Both the position numbers and the translations under genes were made by a program. Of a stretch of DNA of 64,000 bases, positions 11,215 through 21,845 are shown piece after piece. Source of the DNA: Acanthosepion esculentum (lineage: Eukaryota; Mollusca; Cephalopoda; Sepiida; Sepiidae); contig OZ038480.1 in assembly GCA_964036315.1 (NCBI GenBank), positions 8,383,703 to 8,447,702 of the forward strand, read 5' to 3'. Positions within the stretch are counted from its first letter, which is position 1, and every line of letters starts with the position of its first letter. The notes beneath the pieces are model-generated. The model worked only from the letters and a program-made list of their open reading frames with translations. It had not been told where the DNA came from and did no database searches.

Positions 11215-11925
11215 GTATATTACTGAGATTGTGCTCAGGGAGACATGGGAAGTTGGGAGGGGATGGCCTTTGTCATCTAAAGTTGTTGAGTCTGAGGCAA
11301 AGATCGAGGAGAACAGACTTGCCTTGTCGGTCGAGGATGATATGACCTTGGGTCATTTATATTAGTAGGGACAGCGGCTTTGTTTATAATTTGGTTGGTG
11401 ATCTTCCAGAATACGTGAGATCCAATTTGTTTATTTTCAGCCTTTGCCTGGACAGATCGCGCGTAGCTGCTCTTTGTATTTTCTAGTAATTTCTTACAAA
11501 GATTACGGGCGATCCTGAAGGAAATTTAAGGCCAGATTATACCGCTAATGGCGATAGGTTTTGAAGTTACGATGCGTTATGGCTGCAACGTATTCAGGGG
11601 TGAACCAGAGCTGACCGTTTAGCTTTTACTGGAATTCTTTTGGGAGTATAAAACACTCCATTCCATAAAGAATCCATTCGGAGATTAGGGCAGCAGTTTC
11701 GGGGTTAGCATGTTTGAAGAAGGTTGGAAGAGGACCTTCCATAATGTAGGACCGAATGTTGTCCCAGTCTGCTTTTGCATAGCAAAAAACCGTTCTATGG
11801 AATGGTAAATCAGGGGATGTCATTGATTTGGAATCAATCTGCACATTGACTAAGGAATGATCTGAGGTGCTAATGGGAGCTAAAAATCTGTATGTTTCTG
11901 TAAGTTGCTCTAAAGTTGGAGATTC
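11215..11925 (-). pseudogene. jockey/CR1-superfamily LINE, EN C-terminal and linker fragment
   Basis: Minus-strand frame (11626-11946 and onward with stops) reads LTETYRFLAPISTSDHSLVN, the end of the AP-endonuclease domain with the catalytic SDH motif, followed by the linker (RTVFCYAKADWDNIRSYI, EWILYGMECFI, WFTPE). Downstream to 11215 the frame is heavily broken. It belongs with the EN N-terminal half at 12545-12900; repeat X separates them. Confidence 0.75.
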
Positions 11926-12557
11926 GTCTCCAGCTGAGCTGGTCAAACTATCTAACGAGCAGAAATGATCCGCAGACGAGTCTATGTCGAAGGGCAGAGT
12001 CTCGTCTCGGGAAACAGACTAGCCGACACCGTTTTATACGAGGACTAGGGGGAATTTTTGACTGAGGTTACGGGCTCGAATACCCCAAATTAAATTCAGC
12101 TTTGTGCCACATCCTACCGCGTGGGGCGGTTAGTAGATACCTTGCACTTGGAAATTTGTCTCCAGCTGCCCTGGTCAAACTCCCTGCCTCTGGGGGGGGG
12201 GGGGCAGAGATGATCCCCAGAAGACGCTATGTCGAAGGGCAGAGTGTCGTCTTGGAAAACAGATTACCCGGCACCGTTTTATACCGTGTCTACGGGGAAT
12301 TTTTGGCTGAGCCTACGGGTTCGGTTACTCCAAATTAAATTCAACCTTGTGTCACATCTCACCGCGTGGTGCAGTTTATAGATATCCTACTGCTGGAGAT
12401 TCATTGTGGAATTCCTTTCACTCACTTCAAGCAGTTGTCTACTTCTTCTACGCGCCGCTGGCCAATCTTCTATGTGTTGTTCTTGTCCTAAGTATTATCG
12501 TTCATTACCAAACTTCGAGCGATTATTCTATTCAGTAACCTTCCCTAGGTTACAACA
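11912..12557 (+). repeat. Repeat X, copy 1, with internal duplication; possible solo LTR
   Basis: Shares about 400 bp with 20505-20908 (GGAGATTCGTCTCCAG, GGGAAACAGACTA, GTGTCTACGGGGAATTTTTG, TCCTAAGTATTATC, CTAGGTTACAACA). Here the first about 230 bp are present twice in tandem (about 11918-12148 and 12149-12390). The repeat sits inside a LINE endonuclease reading frame. Ends of TGTTG...CAACA type in copy 2 would fit a solo LTR, but no target-site duplication is visible. Confidence 0.65.
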
Positions 12558-12905
12558 CACATCGGTGTTGTTAAAGTGGATTGGCCACTCTTTGTGGTGA
12601 ACATTGAAGTCACCGCGTTTATGAAAGTTGGCCGAAGGAAATTCGGTGAGGACATTGTGAATCCATTCTGATATTCCATCGATGATTACCGAACTTTCAT
12701 CCTGAGGACGATACAGTGCAAAGAAAAATGTGGTACTATAGATATGTGCCACGCAGACACACATATACGACAGATCAGGATTCTTGTTTCTTGTGTCCCT
12801 GTCAGAGAGAAACCTGTCCTTGATGTAGGCACAAAGCTCGCGATTTAAGTGGTCGTATTTTGTTATAATGCATGAGCAGCTCGGGATTGTGAGCTTCTAC
12901 AATGG
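12545..12905 (-). pseudogene. jockey/CR1-superfamily LINE, EN N-terminal half
   Basis: Minus-strand translation shows HLNRELCAYIKDRFLSDRDT, then an FFFALYRPQDES segment and KRGDFNVHHKEW. GDFN is the catalytic Asp-Asn motif of APE-type endonucleases. A frame break follows at the repeat X junction. The domain would nick target DNA for target-primed reverse transcription; here it is interrupted and inactive. Confidence 0.8.
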
Positions 12906-12927
12906 AATTGAGGCATACATACCGGTT

Positions 12928-13303
12928 TCATAGAGTATCTGTCTATATTTCCGAGATGAGGTATTATGTACATTATTTACATTATTCGGACTATTGCCCT
13001 CATCTTTGTTGCCAAGTTTATCACAACGTTTCAGCCGTTGTACGTTCCGGCCTTCTTCAGTATCTGTCTATATTTCTGAGATGAGGTATTATGTACATTA
13101 TTTACATTATTCGGGCTATTGTCCTCATCTTTGTCGCCATGTTTATCACAACGTTTCGGCCGTTGCACGCTCCGCCTTCTTCAGGTGGTTGGAATGTCAA
13201 ACTGAACCCTTTATATCGCTCACTGGGGTACACTGTTCTAGTTCCACGTGCCATGATGTCCGTTATCAGTTATCTCCTGTTAATTTTCCTCTGAAGGATA
13301 CAT
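12928..13303 (-). repeat. SINE-1 copy, inverted, head lost, with two tail units
   Basis: Reverse complement of the SINE-1 body and tail. The tail is duplicated with a 125-bp spacing (GTATCTGTCTATATTTC at 12935 and 13060). It meets the plus-strand copy at 13309 head to head. Confidence 0.8.
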
Positions 13304-13308
13304 GGCAC

Positions 13309-13602
13309 AGTGGATAAAGGCGTTAGTTAGATCCAGTGATAGGACCCAAAGAGTGTGAGTTCAATACCTGGCTAAGGCGGTGGAGAGCTTGGAGAGGGGA
13401 ATAAACAGGAGATAACTGATAACTGACATCCATTAAACATAGCACGTGGAACTAGAACAGTCTACACCAGTGAGCGAAATAAAGGGTTCAGTTCGACATT
13501 CCAACCACCTGAATAAGTCCGGACAATACAACGGCCGAAACGTTGTAATAAATATGGCGACAAAAATGAGGACAATCGTCCGAATAATGTAAATACTGTT
13601 TC
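13309..13602 (+). repeat. tRNA-derived SINE-1 copy
   Basis: Complete-looking copy. Box A-like TGGCACAGTGGATAAAGG starts at 13309, box B-like GAGTTCAATACC follows, then the body and one tail with CCGAAACGTTGTAATAAAT. The best copy for building a consensus. Confidence 0.85.
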
Positions 13603-13604
13603 AT

Positions 13605-14530
13605 ACAGTAATGACATCAATAAAATGTTATGAGTTTTTATTGGTAGATTTTAGTTAGTCATTAGATCATTCTCAGTACAGTTTAACATAACATCAACTA
13701 AAGTTTATACATTGTTTCTGTTTTAGAAATAAATTCGATTTTATGTTTGATGTTTAGTTTACTCTTACACGATTAGGTAAGATTGCTTTGTTAATATTTA
13801 TGAATAAAACATTATCCATGTATCGGAAATATGTTGATTGCTTATGTATTTTATTAGGCATATTATATTTTTATTATAGATATTTAGAATTATATTTTTT
13901 AGATATTATATTATTTTCCGATATAAGTATGATGTTTCTTGAATTGAATGGGCAACGGATTTTGCTGAAAGGCTTTCTTTGTATCATGCGATTATCCATA
14001 AAACCGTCATTCCTTAATCGACCCGCAATCCCAGGACAGAAGATGTGCCTTAAGATGTACAAAAATCGATATTGTTTACAAACTTATCAGCCCTATTGAA
14101 GATTGGATCTCTTAAAATAACCAAACGAAAATATGGCAACTACGATTAAAACTCAAAATCCTAAATTAAAAATCATTAAAAGAGGCGAACTGAAAAACTT
14201 TGAATACCAGCAAATTTCTTTTTTTTTTTCTTTTTTCATTTTGACTGAAAAAGTTGAAAGAGCCGGATATAACATGAATTAGCAACGAACTGTGTAATCT
14301 CTTAGCATCAAGATACGGAAAGTGTTTCATGCTAAGCGCAATCATTACCTGATCCTGTAAATAAACTAAACAACATCAAACATAATATCGATTTTATTTC
14401 TAAAACAGAAACAATCTATAAACTTTCGTTGATATGTTAAACTGTACTGAGAAGGATCTAAAACTAAACGTCTACCTAAAATCTACCAATAAAAATGATC
14501 TCATAAAGTTTTATTAATGTCATTGCTATG
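13605..14530. mobile_element. Fold-back element with about 155-bp inverted arms
   Basis: 13609-13757 is the near reverse complement of 14368-14524 (for example TTTTTATTGGTAGATTTTAG, CAGTACAGTTTAACATA and TTGTTTCTGTTTTAGAAATA on the left match the right arm inverted). The inner about 600 bp contain a 103-codon frame (13788-14099) without recognisable motifs. The structure suggests a non-autonomous DNA element or two facing repeats. No target-site duplication was identified. Confidence 0.65.
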
Positions 14531-14579
14531 GTTGCGTTTAGCATGAAACAGTCTGAGTGTCGACTTCAATGTTCACTTT

Positions 14580-14654
14580 TATATTTACATAAGCTCTATC
14601 TCTGATATTGAGCACTCTATCCCATAAATATAGCACATTTTAAGACTATAATTC

Positions 14655-14717
<63 letters not shown>
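14580..14717. repeat. PLE-associated module and (TA)n
   Basis: Module CTATCTCTGATATTGAGCAC followed by (TA)n at 14658-14717. The same module occurs before (TA)n at 9815-9889 and 63150-63218. Confidence 0.7.
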
Positions 14718-14720
<3 letters not shown>

Positions 14721-15390
14721 TGAACAGATTGTTGTTGACCAGGATTAAATGATCTTTAGGAAAGGGGTCATATTTTATTAATAAAACAGGATACAAAGTA
14801 TCACAGCGATTAAAATTTTAGGTACATTTTGGCCGCCACTTCTTCAGAATAAATATGCTCATCGGTAAAATAAAAACAAGCAGCTGACAAGAAAAAATAT
14901 AAAATCGTGGAAAACACGTGATATCTGAATGTTTGTTTTTCTCATTTTTGCCAAGAAGATAATAAATTTATGAAGATAAATAGAGAATTTCCATTTAGAA
15001 ACCTGTATTTATACACACAGACATAGTGACTATGAGAAAAGGACAATATGAATAAAGACAAAAGGGAATATAGAAGAATCTGATATATAAATTTCTACAG
15101 ATCCAAACACTGTTAGGTAAATAAATGACAAAGAGTGTAACGCGTTCCGTCGTCTAAATTAAGGTTTTTGCTGATGGAGTTTATATATTTGTAGGAAGGA
15201 GGGGGCGAGATATCAAACGCAAGCGTAGGTTAGAATTATTCACTATAATTATGCGATAGGAAACGCTCATGATGTTGGAATGCTGAAATTTTCATTCTGT
15301 CATTTTTTGAGACGTCTCTATGCATTTAGTCTTGCTGGTTTCATTCAGCTCGCTTATCATTTCATTTATGTTTATATCCCTTTCATTATC
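14718..15390. other. Intergenic, no gene; PLE-like motif near 14820-14870
   Basis: 14830-14865 reverse-complemented gives CTGAAGAAGTGGCGGCC, resembling the motif in SINE-1 tails. The remainder is unclassified. Confidence 0.4.
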
Positions 15391-15411
15391 ATTATTATTA
15401 TTATTATTATT
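15391..15411. repeat. (ATT)n microsatellite
   Basis: About seven ATT units immediately upstream of the Gypsy A LTR. Confidence 0.9.
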
Positions 15412-15601
15412 GGTCCTTACCTATAACTACAGAATGAACTCTTCCTAACACTATGTATACTCTGCCTCTCAAGAGAGAGGGACGAATCGAGTCGAGCCGA
15501 TAGTAGTTCACTCCAAACCAGACTGACAGTCATACTAACACCTTCCACATCTTGTATTATTATTCCGTGTAATATATCTTCGTTATTTCTGCTCTTGTGT
15601 T
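15412..15601 (+). repeat. Gypsy A 5' LTR (both ends truncated)
   Basis: About 190 bp highly similar to the 3' LTR at 18164-18398 (GGTCCTTACCTATAA, CTCAAGAGAGAGGGACGAAT, CATCTTGTATTATTATTCCG). It lacks the first 8 or so bases and the last about 40, and runs straight into the RT coding region. Confidence 0.85.
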
Positions 15602-18130
15602 TTCAAGAAGAAAATAAATGTACCTTTGGCATCATTAGAAAAAAATAGACGACGATTTGGATAGACTCGTGAAAACCGGTATATTGACAAAGGTGGAATA
15701 TAGTCAATGGGCCCCACATACGGTTTACGTGAAAAAGTAATCGGGTGAGATACGAGTATTTCTCGACGGGATTGAATGCAGCGATTAAGGATTATCACTA
15801 TCCTCTCCCTAGTCCAGAGGAAGTTTTTACAAAATTGAACGGAGGAAAAGTTTTCTCAAAGATAGACTTGAGTGAAGCATACCTACAAGTACCAGTAGAT
15901 GAGGAAAGCTCGAGGTTGTTGTGCGTAAACACACATAAAGGGTTATATAAGTTCCAAAGATTACCATTCGGGGTCAAGGTCGCGCCGGCGATATTTCAGC
16001 AAATAATGGACACTATGCTAGGCTGACTGGATTTCACGATCGCATACCTTGATGACATCCTGATAAATAGCAAAAATATTGAACAACACTGGGAACACGT
16101 TCAAGAGGTTTGCAGGCAGATACAAAATTACGGTTTTAAGGTAAAGGAAAATAAATGTGACTTCTTCATGAAGGAGATAAAATAACTGGACCATATTATT
16201 GACGAAGAAGGAAGAAGACCAGACCCAGAAAGAGCCACGGCTATAAAGAGAATGCCGGCTCCAAATAATTTAGCCGAGTTACAAAGCTTCTTGGTCTTAA
16301 TAAATTATTATCAAGAATTTATTCCTAACATGCACAAATTACGCGCACCCCTAAACGAACTGTTGAAGAAGGAAAAAGTTTAGGAATGGTCATATGAATG
16401 TCAGAAAACTTTCGACAAAATCATTAAGACTCTAACAGCAGATTTATTTTTAGCGCATTATGATCCAAAATTGGAAATAATAGTCGCGAGTGACTATGGT
16501 GTTGGGGCAGATATACTTCATAAAATGCCGGATGGAACTCTAAAACCCATCGCGCATGCGTCAAGAATGTTCGTACCAGCCGAACAAAATTACTCGCAAA
16601 TCGAAAAAGAAGGACTTGGGATTATTTTTGCGTTTATGAGATTCCACAGATTAATTTACGGTAGATTTTTCAGCTTATAGACGGACCACAAGCCGTTATT
16701 GACAATATTTGGATCAAAGAAAGTTCTACCTGTCTACACTGCTAATAGATTGCTAAGATGGGGACGATTTTATTAAACTATAACTTTAAATTGGAGTATC
16801 TTCCATCAAACAAAATCGGGCATGCAGATGGTCTAATACCAAAGAAAACAGAACCATTAGAAGATTCCGTAATTGCAGCTCTACGATATGAGGAAGATAT
16901 TAGAACATCATTATGTAGTACAATTCGAGACCTCCCCGTCATATTACAGGGAATAAGAAACGAGGCAGTGAATAACGAATTTATAAAGGAAACGAAAACA
17001 AAAATTGTAGGAAAAGATAAGCATATATCAGACAGTTTTTCGTTATGTGATAATGTTCTGTTGTATAATGAAAGAGTAGTAACCCCGAAAACGCTACAAA
17101 GGCGAATCCACAAGGATTTTCACATGGGCCACCCAGGAAAGAACAGAATGAAATCCTTAATGCAAAGTTACGTGTACTGGCCAAACATGGATCAAGATAT
17201 TATACATATGGTGGACAAATGCAAGGGCTGTTCCTTAGCAGCCAAGGCACTTCCAATCATCCATAAGCCATGGCCTAAGACAGATCGACCGTGGTCGAGA
17301 ATCCATGTAGATTTCGCAGGTCCATTAGAGGGTTTCTACTACTTGATTGTAGTAGACAGTTAATGGCCAGAAGTATTTTGTTGTAGAAAACCTACTTCTG
17401 AGACTACAATAAATTGCCTTCACGAACTGTTTGCTCGTTTCAGAGTGGTTGATTGCTTAGTCACCGATAATGGGACACAAGTTACATCTACGGGTTTTTA
17501 AGAATTTTTTGAAACTTTTCAGGTGAAACACATCAAATCACCGCCATATCACCCAAGATCAAACGGACAAGCGGAGAGGTTTGTAGATACGTTAAAAAGA
17601 GCACTAAGGAAAGCTTATGACGTACCAACAGAAAAGGCTTTACAACAATTCTTGCAAGTGTATAGAATGACACAGAACAGTACTAAGCCATCGGCATTAT
17701 CACCGGCGGGAGTAATGTTCGCCCGAAAAATTAGATCGGTATTCGACAAATTACTGCCAAAACATACAAATCAATCACCAACGTCGTTTGTACCAAAAAG
17801 AAAATTTAACCGAGGGGAGAAAGTTTTTTTTAAATGTTCAAAAACAACATATCCTATTGGGAGCCAGGTACAATAGAGAAACGAATCGGGAACGTGATTT
17901 ACATAATTCAGGGTCCGAAGTTCTCGCATAAAAGGCACTTAAATCAGATCAGAAAGAGGCTGTTAGAGGATTCTAACGGTCTACCCCAGGAAGAGGAGGA
18001 AGTAATGGACACAATATTTGACACATTCAATATGCAAAGGCCTCAAGCAATTTCAGAACCACGGAAATCAAACAGAAAAAGAAAATTTACAGAGCCTTTG
18101 ATGATTAATCCAAAGAGGAAAAAATATTAA
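15602..18130 (+). pseudogene. Ty3/Gypsy family A pol (RT-RNaseH-integrase) pseudogene
   Basis: Pol in order: RT start (GILTKVEYSQWAP, 15680), RT palm with the catalytic IAYLDDILI (near 16040), RNase H (IVASDYGVGADILHK, then QIEKEGLGIIFAF), the integrase HHCC-like region (YVYWPNMDQDI, CKGC), and the integrase core (VDFAGPLEG, TDNGTQ, PPYHPRSNGQAERFVDTLKR), ending at TAA 18130. Gag, protease and any env are absent: the frame begins about where RT should. At least seven stops or frameshifts are visible, for example near 15740, 16023, 16184, 16380, 16680, 17363 and 17500, with a final frame change near 17840. The family normally encodes gag-pol for virus-like-particle retrotransposition; this copy is dead. 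Confidence 0.9.
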
Positions 18131-18142
18131 AGACCCCTGCGA

Positions 18143-18163
18143 GGTAAAAGCTTGGGAGGCGGG
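18143..18163 (+). promoter_or_regulatory. Gypsy A polypurine tract
   Basis: Purine-rich run (GCTTGGGAGGCGGG at its end) directly before the TGTTATGG start of the 3' LTR, the expected place of the plus-strand primer. Confidence 0.65.
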
Positions 18164-18398
18164 TGTTATGGGTCCTTACCTATAATTACAGAATGAACTA
18201 TTCCTAACACTATGTATACTACGCCTCTCAAGAGAGAGGGACGAATCGAGTCGAGCCGATAGTCGTTAACTCCAAACCAGACTGACAGTCATACTAACAC
18301 CTTCCACATCTTGTATTATTATTCCGTGTAATATATCTTCGTTATTTCTACTCTTGTGTTCGTGTTGTTCTTCCTTGGTCCTAACCTGGACCATAAAA
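18164..18398 (+). repeat. Gypsy A 3' LTR
   Basis: Starts TGTTATGGGTCC and ends near TGGACCATAA, giving short inverted ends of TGTTATGG...CCATAA type. Similar to 15412-15601 with only a few differences, so the element is relatively young compared with its coding damage. Confidence 0.8.
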
Positions 18399-18683
18399 AT
18401 TATTAAGTATTTCACATTGTGATAATAGATGACTTGTCATGAAATGTAAAATGTTATAAGAATCAGGGCGCAAATTTACCGATTATGAAATAGCGACCAA
18501 AGTACGTTTAAAAAACGTTCTCTTTTAGTTAAAGTAGCATATTTTATAAAACAACATACTAAGTGCATTATACACTAACAATAATAAGTTTGGGGATTAT
18601 TTCGATTTAGAAAATGTTACTTTAATCAAAACTCTTCATTTTCCTAGACATATATAATTTATATTATATTATTTACTAATATC
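18399..18683. other. AT-rich intergenic, no gene seen
   Basis: No coding frame or repeat recognised. Confidence 0.5.
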
Positions 18684-18877
18684 GAACTGAACCCTTTATT
18701 TCGCTCACTGGGGTAGAGTGTTCGAGTTTCACGTGCCATGTTTAATGGATGTCAGTTATCAGTTATCTCCTGTTAATTTCCCTCTGAAAATTCTCCTTGC
18801 CTTAACCCAGTATTGAACTCACATTCTTTGAGTTCTGTCATTGGATCTAACTGACGACCTTTATCCACTGTGCCATG
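18684..18877 (-). repeat. SINE-1 head and body, inverted
   Basis: Reverse complement shows TGGCACAGTGGATAAAGG, then GAACTCAATACTGGG-type box B, and the body. It is fused head to body with the next copy at about 18878. Confidence 0.8.
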
Positions 18878-19453
18878 TGTCAGTGAGCGAAATAAAGTGT
18901 TCAGTTCGACATTCCAACCACCTGAAGATATTCCGAGCGTAAAACGGCCGAAACGTTGTAATAAATATGGCGACAAAGATGAGGACAATAGTCGGAATAA
19001 TGTAAATAATGTACATCATACCTCATCTCAGAAATATAGACAGATACTGAAAGGCCGAAGCGTTGTAATAAATATGGAGACAAAGATGAGGACAATAGCC
19101 CGAATAATGTAAATAGTTTACATAATACCTCATCTCAGAAATATAGACAGATACTGAAAGGCCGAAACGTTGTAATAAATATGGTAACAAAGATGAGATC
19201 AATAGTCGGAATAATGTAAATAATGTACATAATACCTCATCTCAGAAATATAGAAAGATACTGAAAGGCCGAAACCTTGTAATAAATATGGCGACAAAGA
19301 TGAGGACAATAGTCCGAATAATGTAAATAGTATACATAATACCTCATCTCAGAAATATAGACAGATACTGAAAGGCTGAAACGTTGTAATAAATATGGCA
19401 ACAAAGATGTAAATAATGTACATAATACCTCATCTCAGAAATATAGACAGATA
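18878..19453 (+). repeat. SINE-1 body with a 107-bp tandem tail array
   Basis: After the body end (AGTGAGCGAAATAAAGTG and CCACCTGAAGATATTCC), the tail unit beginning GGCCGAAACGTTG is repeated at 18946, 19053, 19160, 19267 and 19374. The spacing is exactly 107 bp each time. The last unit is shortened. Unit content: GTAATAAATATGGCGACAAA, AATAATGTAAATAATG, CATCTCAGAAATATAGACAG. Confidence 0.9.
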
Positions 19454-20504
19454 TATTTAATCATCAAAAATATTACTTGAGTACAATGAAGTCCCTCTTG
19501 CGAAAGAAATGTGTTAATTATAATTTTTCCACTAATATCTTAGATTGTCTCAGCTAAATGATATTTGACAGTCAAATGTGGATCTAGAATATATTGTCAA
19601 GATTGCAAGAAAATTATCCTTGTTGAGAAGAAATGCTGTCCTGATCGATTATTACTGCTTTCGTGAGTTCCCAGTGAGTGCTCCACACGTGTGCGCTTGG
19701 CAAGATTAATTTAAGACCAGTATCTAAATCTTCTTATATATTTTCGTAGGTCAGTGATCCTTGAATGAGGAATCATAATTATCGAATATATTATATAGGA
19801 AATTCCAAGCTATTAAGCAATGGTTTTCATAACAAATTATAATTTGTTATCCTTAATGTATTACCAGGAGAATAATTAATGAAATTATTCCTTGATAATA
19901 TAAGTTAAAAATATTGGTTCTAAGAGAAACCATTCCAAAGAAGATAGTAAAATTATGAAAACCTTCAGGAAAATACAACGAGGAACTTTTGAATTGCGCT
20001 CTTCATTACTGTAAATATTCTCTTAGAATGATTTTACAAGCAAGTTTTGAAATATTTCTTTAATTTCAGAGAGTAGTTTTATAAAAAATCAACATTTACT
20101 GGTGTTATCATTGGTTGCTATGAATACTTATCATATTGAAACAGCACCAACTTTGAAAATCTAGTCAGACCGAAAACCTGTGTCCGACCAAAAATATTCT
20201 TTAAGAGGCTCATTTCAGGTATGCTATTAGAAGATTTGGTGAGCTTCGCGCACAATTTTATACAAGGAAATTGCATGACTTTATCAGCCTTGGTGAAGAT
20301 CGCAATGTCGTTTTAAAACAACTTTGCCATACAATTTGAACACTGTTATTTCCTCTTGTTTAGCTTTACACCAGATTGATGAGTTGATTCGATGTAAATT
20401 TTAAAACCATAACGTATTTGGGTATTTCTCTTTATTAATGTTGTAGCATACCTAAGGACGATGGGTATGTCCCCATTCACATAAATACAGTAGTAAATAC
20501 TGTA
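19454..20504. other. AT-rich intergenic, no gene seen
   Basis: About 1 kb with no supported feature. Confidence 0.5.
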
Positions 20505-20908
20505 TGTTGGTCTGGAGATTCGTCTCCAGTTGTGCTGGTCGAAACTCTCTGCCTCCGGGCAGAGAGGATCTCCAGAAGAGGCTATGTTGAAAGGTAGAGA
20601 CACGTCTCGGGAAACAGACTACCCGACACCGATTTATACGGTGTCTACGGGGAATTTTTGGCCGAGCCTAAGGGGTCGCACCCCACCAATAAATTTGACC
20701 TTGTGCCACATTTGACCACGTGGGGTGGTTGGCAGATATCCTGCAGTTGGAGATTCATTGTGGAATTCACTTGACTCCCTTCTAGCAGTTGACGCCTTCT
20801 ACGCGCTGCTGGCGAATCTTATACGTATTGGTCTTGTCCTAAGTATTATCTTTCATTACCAACCTTCGTTTGATTATTCTATTCAATAACCTTCTCTAGG
20901 TTACAACA
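20505..20908 (+). repeat. Repeat X, copy 2; possible 404-bp solo LTR
   Basis: Starts TGTTGGTCTGGAG and ends CTAGGTTACAACA, so it has TGTTG/CAACA ends as LTRs do. Matches 11912-12557 without the internal duplication. No 4-6 bp flanking duplication is evident. Alternatives are a SINE or MITE. Confidence 0.6.
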
Positions 20909-21335
20909 ATTAAATAAAACAGGTAGGTTTGCCTTACGAAAAGAACATCTAAAAGTCTTCATTTTGCTGAAGCCAAGTTGATATTTGAATACAAGACATT
21001 CATTTATGCTGAGGAAGATTCGAAAAATACTTTTGTTCAAGTTTTAGAATTATCTATTCTGTTTTAATGATCTCTTTTTGGTTTTTGTCCAAATGCTGTT
21101 TTATTTAAATAATTTAAGCACAACATATTATTACAAATGCATCCCAGAGAAACTGTTCACAGGATCACATATTAAAAAAATATTGCACATACCTGAATAA
21201 ATTATTATATTATTTAAAATTTGAATACGTTCTCCTGATAACATACATCAGTCTCTCATTACTTTATTTGCTTGAATATTGTTTTTCATTCTCATATATA
21301 GCTCTTAATGTTGCGCCGTAGTTTTTATATTTTAA
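20909..21335. other. AT-rich intergenic, no gene seen
   Basis: No supported feature. Confidence 0.5.
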
Positions 21336-21845
21336 AGGGTGTTTCATTAAGACGGATTTTCTATAAGGGTGTTTCATTAAGACGGATCAAAGTCAGCAGA
21401 AAATAAATCAGTGTTATTGGTGAAAATTTATTTATTTCTCTATTGGATCATCTTATTTAGCCCTAGAACACTAACCATCAATTAAAGTTACACCACTACT
21501 AACCATGGGTATACCCGATTTTGGAAATATCAAAAAAATATTAAATATAAATCTTTATTTGAAATATTTTACATGCAGGCACATCAAACGTTGTACTTTG
21601 AGGTAAAATTAATAGTAACAGAAAAACATTATTTAGGTAAGAAAATCAGGTACTGAAAATTGTGATTAAAAATAGGAGAATTTGCGCTGGGTACTATATA
21701 CCCATGGTTAGTGTTCTAGGGTTAAGTCATGGTAATTATGTGTGAAAAATAATATCGCCCAAATCTGAAAAAAAAGAAAAAAATCATTAGACGCTTAAAC
21801 TTAATTCACATTTTAAATCGGTCCAGTTTATTGGAACACCCTTTA
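21336..21845. mobile_element. mariner-type MITE, interrupted by a piggyBac-type MITE
   Basis: Inverted ends AGGGTGTTTCATTAAGACGG (21366) and the complement of its partner ending GGAACACCCT (about 21841) are flanked by TA. A second copy of the left end lies at 21336, 30 bp earlier. No transposase is encoded. The 261-bp piggyBac-type element at 21461-21721 sits inside. Confidence 0.75.
21461..21721. mobile_element. piggyBac-type MITE
   Basis: Ends are CCCTAGAACACTAACCA and its inverse TGGTTAGTGTTCTAGGG, the CCCTAG start being typical of piggyBac terminal repeats. Flanks are TTAG (21457-21460) and TTAA (21722-21725), a TTAA target-site duplication with one substitution. No coding capacity. Confidence 0.85.

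Noticed and set aside
13788..14099. 103-codon frame inside the fold-back element
   Set aside because: Hydrophobic and AT-driven; no recognisable family. Noted only as content of the element.
18946..19453. Possible CRISPR-like array
   Set aside because: Units are contiguous 107-bp tandem SINE tails without unique spacers, in eukaryotic sequence.
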